Below are positions 35,532-43,497 of a DNA stretch of 64,000 nucleotides, piece by piece. Position 1 is the first letter of the stretch. Every line of letters starts with the position of its first letter. The stretch is from Kaistia defluvii (GTDB taxonomy: Bacteria > Pseudomonadota > Alphaproteobacteria > Rhizobiales > Kaistiaceae). The position numbers and the translations under genes are program-made. The notes beneath the pieces were generated by a model that was given only the letters and a program-made list of their open reading frames with translations, was not told where the DNA came from and did not search any database. The stretch covers positions 2,418,001-2,482,000 of the forward strand of contig NZ_JBEPSM010000001.1 of assembly GCF_040548815.1 (NCBI RefSeq), given 5' to 3'.

Positions 35532-36440
35532 TCAGAGCTCCTTGCGCAGGTTCACGACGCGCAGCAGACCCGCCACGACGACACCGATGATGAGGGTGAG
35601 CACCACGCCGATCACCGAGGCGAAGGCCCATTTCAGCGAACCGACCTGGGTCACGATGATGTTGCCGAGCAGGTTGACCTTGCGGCCCGACAGCGCCGCC
35701 GAGGTTGCGAACTCGCCCAACACCATGACCGAGACGAAGATCGAGCCGACGACGACGCCCGGCAGCGACAACGGCAGGATGATGGTGCGGAAGATGCGGC
35801 CGAAGCCGGCGCCGAGATCGCGCGCCGCCTCGATGATGTTGGGATCGATGCGGCCGAGCATGAAGGCGATCGGGCCGACCATGAACACGCAGTAGATCTG
35901 GGTCATGCCGATCACGACCGAAAGCTCGGAGAACAGCAGCGCATCGATCGGCGCGCTGGTGATGCCGAGCCATTGCAGCACGATGTTGATCGCGCCTTCC
36001 TTGCCGAGCATCGGCCGCCAGGCCAGCACGCGGATCAGGAACGAGGTCCAGAAGGGAATGACGCAGAGCGTCAGCAGCACCGTCTGCAGCGTCCTGTTCT
36101 TGACGAACAGGCCGACGAACAGCCCCGCCGGGTAGCCGACCAGGATGGTCGCGAACAGCACGGTCAGCCAGATCCGGACGGTGGTCCAGAGCGCCGAGAG
36201 ATAGGTGTCGCTGGAGAAGAAGGTGGTCCAGCTCTTCGTCGTCAGCACTGGCTGGATGGCGAAGGTCGTCTGGGTCCAGAACGAGACATAGAGGATCATG
36301 CCGATCGGCAGGACGAGGAACAGCAGCATCCAGAGGACGCCCGGCGCGATCAGCCAATAGGCCGTGCGCTGGCGCGACCGGCGGGCGGTGGACTGGGCGG
36401 CCGGGAGTTCGGCGGCAGCGGCGGTGGTGGTCATCGTCAT
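35532..36440 (-). CDS. PotB-like ABC transporter permease
   Basis: Inner-membrane permease of 302 residues. Features are an N-terminal Ala-rich tail, helix 1 (YWLIAPGVLWMLLFLVLP), CVIPFWTSFLIRVLAW, the EAA loop EAARDLGAGFGRIFRTIILP and SVMVLGEFATSAALSG. The start is ambiguous. The ATG at 36440 has AAGGGA about ten bases upstream; a GTG at 36473 would overlap the stop of ATPase 1 in GTGA and add 11 residues. I use the ATG. Confidence 0.91.
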   Translation of the reverse strand: MTMTTTAAAAELPAAQSTARRSRQRTAYWLIAPGVLWMLLFLVLPIGMILYVSFWTQTTFAIQPVLTTKSWTTFFSSDTYLSALWTTVRIWLTVLFATILVGYPAGLFVGLFVKNRTLQTVLLTLCVIPFWTSFLIRVLAWRPMLGKEGAINIVLQWLGITSAPIDALLFSELSVVIGMTQIYCVFMVGPIAFMLGRIDPNIIEAARDLGAGFGRIFRTIILPLSLPGVVVGSIFVSVMVLGEFATSAALSGRKVNLLGNIIVTQVGSLKWAFASVIGVVLTLIIGVVVAGLLRVVNLRKEL

Positions 36441-36469
36441 GGAAGGCTGTCCCTTGTCCAACGGCGCGC

Positions 36470-37546
36470 TCACGCGAACACCAGCGCGTCGCGCGTCTGC
36501 CAGGTCAGGCTGTAGCGCTGCTTCTCGGCATAGGCCGGCGCCTCGCGGAGGCTGAGATGGTCCTCGACCTCGATCACGCGGCCATCGTCGAGGGCGAAGA
36601 AGGAAAGCACTGCGGCGCCGGAATATTCGCTGGCGATGAAGGTGCCGCCGACGCTTTCCTCGCCGTCGCCCGCCCCTGCCCCCTGCGGCTTCACCGCGAT
36701 CTTGTCCTGCCGGATGGCATAGGCCGGCGCCGTATCAACCGAGCGGACCGAGGCGGCGGCAATCGCGAAGCGGCCGGCGGGACCGACGAACTCGCCGCCG
36801 TCGCGAACGCCGGGGAAGATATTGTAGCAATTGAGGAAACGCGCGATTTCTGCGCTGGCCGGCTGGCTGTAGATCGTGTCCGGCAGATCGGACTGGGCGA
36901 TCCGCCCATTGGCGAGTACGATCACCGTATCGCCCATGGCCAGCGCCTCGGTCTCGCTGCCGGTCACATGCAGGAAGGTGACACCGAGCCGTTCGCGAAT
37001 GGCGCGCAGTTCGTCGCGCATGCGTGTCCGGAGATTGGCGTCGAGCGCGCCAAGCGGCTCGTCGAGCAGCACCAGCTTCGGCTCCGTGACCAGCGTCCGC
37101 GCCAGGGCCACACGCTGGCGCTGGCCGCCGGAAATCTGCGCGATGCCGCGATCCTCCAGCCCCGTCAGGCCGACCAGTTCGATCATCGCCGCGACGCGGT
37201 CGCGCCGCTCGGCCGCCGGCATCGCGCCGATGGCTCGGTTCTCCAGCCCGAAGCCGATGTTGCGCGCGACGCTCAGATGCGGGAACAGCGCAAAATTCTG
37301 GAACACGAAGCCGATGTTGCGCTGATAGGTCGGAACATCGTCGACCCGCTTGCCATCCAGGATAACGTCGCCGCGATCCGGCTCGTCGAACCCGGCGATG
37401 ACGCGCAGAAGCGTGGTCTTGCCCGAGCCGCTCGGGCCCAGCAGCGAGATATAGCTGTCGCCGCTGAGTGCGAGATTAATCCCCCGGAGAACCGGCGTTC
37501 CGCCGAAGCCCTTTTCGACGGCGTGCAACTGCAGCAATGGTGACAT
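36470..37546 (-). CDS. PotA-like ABC transporter ATP-binding protein 1 (switch histidine missing)
   Basis: ATPase subunit of 358 residues. Walker A GPSGSGKTT (37-45), Q-loop FVFQNFALFPHLSV, signature ISGGQRQRVALA and Walker B LVLLDEPLGALD are intact. The switch region reads FLHVTGSETEAL where the family has VTHDQxEAL: the catalytic switch His is Gly 196. A C-terminal TOBE-like domain follows. It is first among the transport genes, 155 bases after the cyclase gene. With ATPase 2 it probably forms a heterodimer with one consensus and one degenerate ATP site, which is unusual for this importer class. Confidence 0.91.
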   Translation of the reverse strand: MSPLLQLHAVEKGFGGTPVLRGINLALSGDSYISLLGPSGSGKTTLLRVIAGFDEPDRGDVILDGKRVDDVPTYQRNIGFVFQNFALFPHLSVARNIGFGLENRAIGAMPAAERRDRVAAMIELVGLTGLEDRGIAQISGGQRQRVALARTLVTEPKLVLLDEPLGALDANLRTRMRDELRAIRERLGVTFLHVTGSETEALAMGDTVIVLANGRIAQSDLPDTIYSQPASAEIARFLNCYNIFPGVRDGGEFVGPAGRFAIAAASVRSVDTAPAYAIRQDKIAVKPQGAGAGDGEESVGGTFIASEYSGAAVLSFFALDDGRVIEVEDHLSLREAPAYAEKQRYSLTWQTRDALVFA

Positions 37547-37701
37547 GGCTCTGGTTCCCTGCATTCGACGTCCGGGCGAAGGCCGCGTCTCTGCGGACGC
37601 ATGTCTGCCTTCCCGGCAGCGGCCCTGATGAGGCGCTGCCGGTTCCTGGATGCGGTGTTCGTCATGGAGCGCGGCCACCCCTTGGGGCGCGCCGCGATCG
37701 A

Positions 37702-38673
37702 TCAGTTGGACAGCGGCATCGCCACCGGGCGCATCGGCGCGCCCGTCGCGCCACGCAGCTTGATGCAGGCGCCGAAGAAGGCGAACTCGTAGCAGCGCGC
37801 CTCCGACATCTCCTCGAGATTGATCATCTCGAGCAGCGGCACGCCAGCCTCCGCCAGGAGGTAGGTGTGGACCGGGAAGAAGTTGATCGGATCCAGCGTC
37901 GGCGTCTGCTCGACGGTAAGGTTGTCCGCGCCGATCATGATGGCGCCGTTCTTGGCCAGGAATTCCGCGCCCTCGCGGTTGATGCCGGGCGTATTGGCGA
38001 CGAAGGCCATGTCCGGCCAGAGCCGCATCTGCCCCGTGCGGATCAGCACGACGTCACCAAGGTTTAGCTTGATGTTCTGGTGCGCCAGGCAGCCCTTGAG
38101 GTCATCCTCGCCGATGGCGTGGCTGGGCGGCAGGACGTCGACGCCATGCAGCGCGGCGACATCGAGCATCACGCCGCGCGCGAAGATCGGCGGATGCAGT
38201 TCCGGGCCGGCGACGTTCCAGCTGCGGCTGCCAAGGTGATCCTTGGCGCTGTAATCGTTGAAGATCTTCCCGTTATAGCCGAAGTGGTTCAACGTATCGA
38301 TATGCGTGCCGCAATGGGTGTACATCGAGATGCCGTCGCCGGAATAGGCGACCAGCGTATTCGCCTCAATGCCCTTGTTCATGCTGTCCGCGACGATCTC
38401 GCCGGCCGGCGTATGCGTCATCCAGATCTGGTAGGGCTGGTCACCGGCGCCGAACCAGCCCGGCATGCCGATGAAATGATCGACCGAGAGATCGAAGACC
38501 TTGCTGGCATCGGCCCGGCTCAGGATCGCCGAACGCGATTCCCCATCGATCAGGTTGAGCATGCCGATCTGGTCGTTCTTGCCGAACGGACTCTTCGTTA
38601 CCTTATGGAACTCGGCATTATAGGCGATGATCTTGTCTTTCGTCGCCGCATCCACGTAACAAGCAACACACAT
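37702..38673 (-). CDS. Cyclase-family metal-dependent hydrolase (kynurenine formamidase-like)
   Basis: A 323-residue member of the cyclase/KynB-like fold (PF04199). The metal motif is MYTHCGTHIDTLNHFGYNG, the HxGTHxD signature of the family. FDLSVDHFIGMPG lies upstream, and LNLGDVVLIRTGQMRLW and NLTVEQTPT downstream. Known members hydrolyse N-formylkynurenine, isatin or similar cyclic or linear amides. It lies between the nitrilase-family gene (30 bases upstream) and the Pot-type importer genes, so it likely opens or deformylates the imported compound. Cytoplasmic. Confidence 0.9.
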   Translation of the reverse strand: MCVACYVDAATKDKIIAYNAEFHKVTKSPFGKNDQIGMLNLIDGESRSAILSRADASKVFDLSVDHFIGMPGWFGAGDQPYQIWMTHTPAGEIVADSMNKGIEANTLVAYSGDGISMYTHCGTHIDTLNHFGYNGKIFNDYSAKDHLGSRSWNVAGPELHPPIFARGVMLDVAALHGVDVLPPSHAIGEDDLKGCLAHQNIKLNLGDVVLIRTGQMRLWPDMAFVANTPGINREGAEFLAKNGAIMIGADNLTVEQTPTLDPINFFPVHTYLLAEAGVPLLEMINLEEMSEARCYEFAFFGACIKLRGATGAPMRPVAMPLSN

Positions 38674-38703
38674 ACCGATATCCCCTCTCCGTCTCTTATT
38701 GGC

Positions 38704-39513
38704 TCAAAGTCGATAGGTTTCGGGCTTCCGATCCTTGAACGGCGCGATCTCGAATTCCCCCGACTCGAAGATGATCGTCTTGTTGCGCGCCCGGTCCAGG
38801 TCGACCTCGGCCGCGAACAGGCCCGTCTCCGTCCCGGCATGAGCAATTACCTTGCCGATCGGATCGACGATCTGGCTCGACCCGAGAAAGGTGGTGCCGT
38901 CCTCGCTGTCATTGCGGTTGGCCGCCAGGAAATAGACGAAGTTCTCGGCGGCCCGGACCGGAGTAAACAGATCGGCCAGGATCCGCGACGCGACCGGCCA
39001 ATTGGTCGGCAGCACCACGATCTCGGCGCCGCTCAACACCAGCGTGCGCACCACTTCCGGGAAGCGGATTTCGTAGCAGATCGCCAGGCCGATCTTGCCG
39101 ACCAGCGTGTCGAACACCGCCGGTTCGATGCCCTCCGGCTGGTCGACAAAGCGATCGCCGCCGAGGAACGGCAGATGGCGCTTGCGATGCCGGCCGATGA
39201 CGCCTTCCGGTCCGATCAGCAGCGCGGTGTTGTAGACATGGCCGCCATCCGCCTCGAACAGTCCGACGACCGCATGCATGGAAAGCTCGGCGCAGGCCGC
39301 CCGGATCCGCTCGATCTCCTGCCCCGTCGCCGCGATCGCCGCCGCCTCGAGTTCGGACCGGTCGTTGTAGACGTAACCGGTCAGGCAGCACTCCGGGAAA
39401 ACCGTGAGGACGATGCCCTCCGACGCCGCCTGCTCGATCCAGCGAACCACGGCTTCCGCGTTTTCTGCCGCCGCGCCCTTGATCGATCCGACCTGTGCAA
39501 CCGCGATTTTCAT
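38704..39513 (-). CDS. Carbon-nitrogen hydrolase (nitrilase superfamily amidohydrolase)
   Basis: Amidohydrolase of 269 residues. The Glu-Lys-Cys catalytic triad is visible: Glu in VFPECCLTGY, Lys in RHRKRHLPFLGG and Cys in LAICYEIRFPE. The tail (FKDRKPETYRL) is typical of the aliphatic amidase/carbamoylase branch. Two adjacent ATGs at 39516 and 39513 are possible; the second has better spacing from GGAG. First gene of a leftward operon with the cyclase and the Pot-type importer, divergent from a GntR regulator. Substrate unknown; an amide, carbamoyl or nitrile group is expected. Confidence 0.91.
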   Translation of the reverse strand: MKIAVAQVGSIKGAAAENAEAVVRWIEQAASEGIVLTVFPECCLTGYVYNDRSELEAAAIAATGQEIERIRAACAELSMHAVVGLFEADGGHVYNTALLIGPEGVIGRHRKRHLPFLGGDRFVDQPEGIEPAVFDTLVGKIGLAICYEIRFPEVVRTLVLSGAEIVVLPTNWPVASRILADLFTPVRAAENFVYFLAANRNDSEDGTTFLGSSQIVDPIGKVIAHAGTETGLFAAEVDLDRARNKTIIFESGEFEIAPFKDRKPETYRL

Positions 39514-39542
39514 CATGGCTCCGTGCGTGTATGATGGGAGTA

Positions 39543-39562
39543 GCATGTCACACTACACATGC
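39543..39562. promoter_or_regulatory. Putative operator in the nitrilase/GntR intergenic region
   Basis: Inverted repeat GCATGT-N8-ACATGC, 30 bases upstream of the nitrilase start. Position suits a site for the divergent GntR regulator. The half-sites do not match the common FCD consensus, so this is tentative. Confidence 0.35.
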
Positions 39563-39776
39563 AAGTCAACGACTCGAATGCACAGAAACGCGGCGCACGC
39601 CGACGCCTTGTTGAGCGATAGGTGAAATCCTGATCATTCACGCGCATCAACCGGGGATGGCGGTGAAAACATCCGGTTTCCGGGCACAATCCTGCGCTGC
39701 ATGGGTGTGATCCATGCGACCTACCGGTATCGTGTCGCCAGAAATCGACCGCCGGCTCACCGAGAAGCGAACCTTG

Positions 39777-40505
39777 ATGAAAAGCACAGACCTGCATCAG
39801 AAGAGCCTCGCGACACGGGTCTTCGAGATCGTCCGCAATGCGATCGTCGTCGGCGAATTCGCGCCCGGCAGCCTGCATTCGGTCCAGGAGATCGCCGAGA
39901 AGCTCAACGTCTCTCGCACCCCGGTGCGCGAGGCCATGCTGAAGCTCGAGGAGCTCGGCATGATCAGCTTCGAGCGCAATCGCGGCGCGCGGATCCTGGA
40001 AACGACCGTGCATGATCTGGAGGAAATCTTCAGCCTGCGCGTGCTGCTCGAAGTGCCCGCCGCCTACCGCGCGGCGATGCGGATCACACCGCCGGAACTG
40101 CGCAAGCTGCGCCAGTCGCTCGACGAGGTCGAGGAAGCGTACAAGTCGACCTCGACCAATGTCCGCGCGCATCTCGAGCCGGACGCGCGCTTCCATCGCA
40201 CCATCGCGCTGATCTCCGGCAGCCGGCGGCTGGCAGGCATCCTCGACAACCTCTTCGACCAGCAGATGATCGCCGGTGGCACCTCGGGCGGCTTCACGCG
40301 CGAGATGGATTCGATCTATCGCGATCACGAGCGGATCTACGAGGAGATCGCCAGGAACAACCCGACCGGGGCCGCTGCCGCCATGCGCGACCACCTCGTC
40401 ACCAGCGTCCGGGCCCTCGTCGTCAAGGAGACCGGCGACGCCGAGGCAGGCACCGTTTTTGGACCGCTCTATGTCGACGTTCTCTCCCTCAATACCGAAG
40501 CCTGA
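39777..40505 (+). CDS. GntR-family regulator (FCD subfamily)
   Basis: A 242-residue regulator. The N-terminal winged helix has FEIVRNAIVVGEFAPGSL and IAEKLNVSRTPVREAMLKL; the C-terminal FCD ligand domain has FSLRVLLEVPAAYRAAM, DARFHRTIALISGSRRL and DHERIYEEIARNNPTGAAA, with the metal-binding Asp/His residues of FCD proteins. ATG at 39777 is used; an ATG at 39714 is possible but poorly supported. Divergent from the nitrilase-cyclase-importer operon and probably its regulator. Confidence 0.9.
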   Translation: MKSTDLHQKSLATRVFEIVRNAIVVGEFAPGSLHSVQEIAEKLNVSRTPVREAMLKLEELGMISFERNRGARILETTVHDLEEIFSLRVLLEVPAAYRAAMRITPPELRKLRQSLDEVEEAYKSTSTNVRAHLEPDARFHRTIALISGSRRLAGILDNLFDQQMIAGGTSGGFTREMDSIYRDHERIYEEIARNNPTGAAAAMRDHLVTSVRALVVKETGDAEAGTVFGPLYVDVLSLNTEA

Positions 40506-40790
40506 CCGCCTTCCGACACCGCCGGAATGGCTTCGGGAATGCCGGATCGACGGCACGCCATCACCCCCGCATGCCACCAATCCCGTGCGACGCTCGGTTA
40601 AGGCGCGAGCAAAAATGGTCGACGATTTCCCGCGGATGTGAAAACTTGCCGGCCATCGTCGGGCCGGACTTCCGTTCCGGCCGACGATGCGCCAGGCCGC
40701 GTGAGGGCCACCCGGCGCGGAATCATGTCGGGATCGGGCCGTGGGTAGAGGGGCTCTCCCGACCGAATATCTGGCCGGGGGGCCGCCAAA

Positions 40791-42626
40791 GTGATTCGAG
40801 TGATGCTCTTGCTGCTGGCGCTGGCCAGCGGCACGCTTTCCGCATTCGCCGAGGAAGATCACGTCACAGAAAAGGCCGTTCTGGTCGATCCGGACGCGTC
40901 TTTCACGATCGAGCAGGCCGTCACGGGGACCTTCGTGCCCGAGCCGTCGATCCTGACCGGCGGCTATACCAAGGCCGCGCACTGGCTCCGGCTGGACATC
41001 CGGGCCGCCGACGAAGGCGGCGAACTCATCCTTCGAATTCGCCCCACCTTTCTCGATGAGGTGACGCTGTTCTGGCAGGATCCGGAGCGCCCAGGCGAGT
41101 GGAGCCGGGAGCAGACCGGCGACCGCACGCCGTTTCACGAGCGCGGCGTCGCCGCGGTGCCGCTTGCCTTCCGGATCCAGCCGGCACCCGCCGGCAGCAC
41201 CTATTATCTGCGCCTGGAAACCACCAGTTCGTCGGTGCTCGACGTGCACGCCTACGAGCCGGTGGTGGCGGAGCGGCTGGACCGCCACTTCACCGTCGTG
41301 ATGATCTTCTATTTGGCGATCATGCTGTGGGTTCTGCTCAGCGCCGCCGGCGAACTGGTCAATGGCCGCGACATCGCCCTGCACTGGTTCCTGGTCTCGC
41401 AGCCCGTCTACATCCTCTACACCCTCGCCATCACCGGGATGCTGACGCCGTTCCTGCCCGAGGCGCTGTCCTACTACGTCGACGAATTCACCAGCGTCAT
41501 GGTTTGCCTTGTCGCGCTGACATCACTTCTGTTTCACCGGGCGCTGGTTCTTCCCTTCGCGCCGCATTTCGTTGCCCGGGGAATGCTGAATGCTCTGATC
41601 CTCCTCGACGTCATCGCGGTCGGGTTCGTGCTTGTCGGGATTCCGCAGCCGGGATTGCAGCTCAACGCCATCGTCATGATGCTGGTCGCGCCGACCCTGA
41701 TCTTCCTGGCCTTCTCGGCCCGCCGTGATGCGCTGCCGGGCAGAACCTGGCTCCGCATCGTCTACACCGGGCTGACCCTCGCCTTGGTCTTCACCAACGG
41801 CCACTATCTCGGCCTGATGAAGGCGACGCAGTGGAGCCTGGAGAGCTCGCTCCTCATGGGGCTCTGCTCGGCGCTTGCGATGTTCCTGCTGCTCTATCTC
41901 CGGGCCAGCGCTCGCCGCCGCCAGATCCAGGAAGCCAAGCTTCAGCTCAGCCTGGCGCAGCAGCGGCTCGAATTGCAGAACGACCAGATGGAGATGAAGC
42001 GGCAGTTTCTCGCCATGCTCACCCACGAGATCAAGACGCCGCTCTCGGTCGCGCGCCTGGCGCTCGTCTCCATGAAAGGCGAAGGCGAGCCCCGAAGGCT
42101 CATCGAGACGGCGATCGACAACATGAACGACATCGTCGATCGCTGCAGCTATGCCGACCGCCTGGAGCACGGCCAATTGCGGCTGCACCGCGAACCGTTC
42201 GACATGGAGGCGCTACTCCACGAGGTCGCCGCGCGTTCGTCCGAACCGGAGCGACTGGAACTCCATCCCGGCGCGGTCGCCGCCGTCGAAACGGATCGCG
42301 CGCTGCTCGAAGTGCTGTTGGACAATCTGGTCGACAACGCGCTGAAATACTCGCCGCCCCAATCGCCGGTCGCGATCCGCATCGAACCCGGCGAGGACAA
42401 CGGCGACCGAAGCGTCGGCATCGCGGTCGAGAACTGGCCCGCCGCCGCCCTGCCCGACCCCGACCGCCTGTTCGACAAATACTATCGCGGGCCTGGCGCG
42501 CACCGGAAAAGCGGGTCGGGCCTCGGGCTCTACATCGTTCAGGGCATCGCCAGGTTGCTGGGCGGGGCGATGGCGCATGAGGTTGTCGAGGGGAAGGTTC
42601 GCTTCAGCCTGCGCCTGCCATGCTGA
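40791..42626 (+). CDS. 7TMR-DISM-type sensor histidine kinase
   Basis: A 611-residue kinase. It has a signal peptide (MLLLLALASGTLSAFA), a periplasmic carbohydrate-binding-like DISMED2 domain (about residues 25-160), seven hydrophobic helices (about 165-375), a coiled linker (RRRQIQEAKLQLSLAQQR), HisKA with phospho-His in LTHEIKTPLSVARL (about residue 412) and an ATPase domain with DNLVDNALKYSPP and GSGLGLYIVQGIARL. The usual DxGxG G1 box is replaced by VENWPAAAL, which occurs in this kinase group. The 3' end overlaps the regulator gene. The ligand is probably extracytoplasmic, perhaps a carbohydrate. Confidence 0.92.
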   Translation: MIRVMLLLLALASGTLSAFAEEDHVTEKAVLVDPDASFTIEQAVTGTFVPEPSILTGGYTKAAHWLRLDIRAADEGGELILRIRPTFLDEVTLFWQDPERPGEWSREQTGDRTPFHERGVAAVPLAFRIQPAPAGSTYYLRLETTSSSVLDVHAYEPVVAERLDRHFTVVMIFYLAIMLWVLLSAAGELVNGRDIALHWFLVSQPVYILYTLAITGMLTPFLPEALSYYVDEFTSVMVCLVALTSLLFHRALVLPFAPHFVARGMLNALILLDVIAVGFVLVGIPQPGLQLNAIVMMLVAPTLIFLAFSARRDALPGRTWLRIVYTGLTLALVFTNGHYLGLMKATQWSLESSLLMGLCSALAMFLLLYLRASARRRQIQEAKLQLSLAQQRLELQNDQMEMKRQFLAMLTHEIKTPLSVARLALVSMKGEGEPRRLIETAIDNMNDIVDRCSYADRLEHGQLRLHREPFDMEALLHEVAARSSEPERLELHPGAVAAVETDRALLEVLLDNLVDNALKYSPPQSPVAIRIEPGEDNGDRSVGIAVENWPAAALPDPDRLFDKYYRGPGAHRKSGSGLGLYIVQGIARLLGGAMAHEVVEGKVRFSLRLPC

Positions 42627-43303
42627 TGAACATCGTCGTCATCGAGGACAATGACGATCTTCGCAGCGCGATCGTGGGAATCCTGCGCGGGGAAGGCCAT
42701 TCCGTCGTCGGCCTCGACTGCGCCGAGGCGCTGACCGAACAGCATCAGCTGCTTGCGATCGATCTGATGGTGGTCGATCTCAACCTTCCCGGCGAGGACG
42801 GCATGAGCCTGGCTCAGCGCATCCGGCGCGTGCAGCCGGAGATCGGCATCGTCATGGTCACCGCCCGCGACCGCATAGCCGACCGGACGGCCGGCTATGA
42901 AAGCGGCGCCGACATCTACCTGACCAAGCCGGTGTCGTTCGAGGAATTGCGCGCCGCGATCCAGTCGCTGGCGCGTCGGCTGAAGCCCGCGGCCATGGCC
43001 CAATCGGGACTGGCGCTGGAGGCGAGAACGCTGACGCTGCGCGGCGAGTTCGGTTCGGTCGGCGTTTCCAGCCAGGAAGCGTCGCTCCTCGCGGCTTTCG
43101 CCCGTGCCCCGGACGGCCGGCTCGAGGTCTGGCAGATCCTGGAGATCTTCCCGCGCATGGAGCAATCCGACGGACGCGGCGCCATCCGCGTGATGATCTT
43201 TCGCCTGACAAAGAAGCTGACGGAAGTCACCGGCCACCCGCGCTCGATCCGGGCTATCCGCAACTGGGGCTATCAGCTGCTCGTGCCGATCCGGCTTTCG
43301 TGA
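42620..43303 (+). CDS. OmpR-type response regulator
   Basis: A 227-residue regulator. The receiver has the acidic patch IEDNDD, phosphoacceptor in MVVDLNLPGEDG, Thr in VMVTARD and Lys in LTKPVSFEE. The winged-helix output domain (SSQEASLLAAFARAPDG to IRNWGYQLLVPI) is less conserved than usual. It starts inside the kinase gene, so the pair is co-translated. The only large target next to it is the autotransporter gene, which starts 194 bases downstream. Confidence 0.92.
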   Translation: MLMNIVVIEDNDDLRSAIVGILRGEGHSVVGLDCAEALTEQHQLLAIDLMVVDLNLPGEDGMSLAQRIRRVQPEIGIVMVTARDRIADRTAGYESGADIYLTKPVSFEELRAAIQSLARRLKPAAMAQSGLALEARTLTLRGEFGSVGVSSQEASLLAAFARAPDGRLEVWQILEIFPRMEQSDGRGAIRVMIFRLTKKLTEVTGHPRSIRAIRNWGYQLLVPIRLS

Positions 43304-43416
43304 GGCATTTCCGAAGCTGAACCCGCGCAAGCACGAGGACACGCCGCACATTCGACAAGCCTTTGATATACATAGGGTATCTGGATGAAGATCAAGGCCA
43401 GGGCGCCCTGTAACGA

Positions 43417-43450
43417 ACGGTAATTTTCGCGGTTTCCGCAGTGTTACCGT
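43417..43450. promoter_or_regulatory. Inverted repeat upstream of the autotransporter
   Basis: ACGGTAA and TTACCGT separated by 20 bases, 48 bases before the autotransporter start. The half-sites are 27 bases apart centre to centre. It could be a regulator site or part of the leader. The adjoining response regulator is a candidate, but OmpR-type proteins normally prefer direct repeats. Confidence 0.35.
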
Positions 43451-43497
43451 CCCGCAGCTGTGAGTCGGATCACAGGCAATCTGCGGAGAAATACCTC

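Noticed and set aside
34662..36515. 1.8 kb open frame antisense to the two Pot-type permeases
   Set aside because: Low-complexity Asp/Arg/Gln/His product, the mirror of hydrophobic permease codons.
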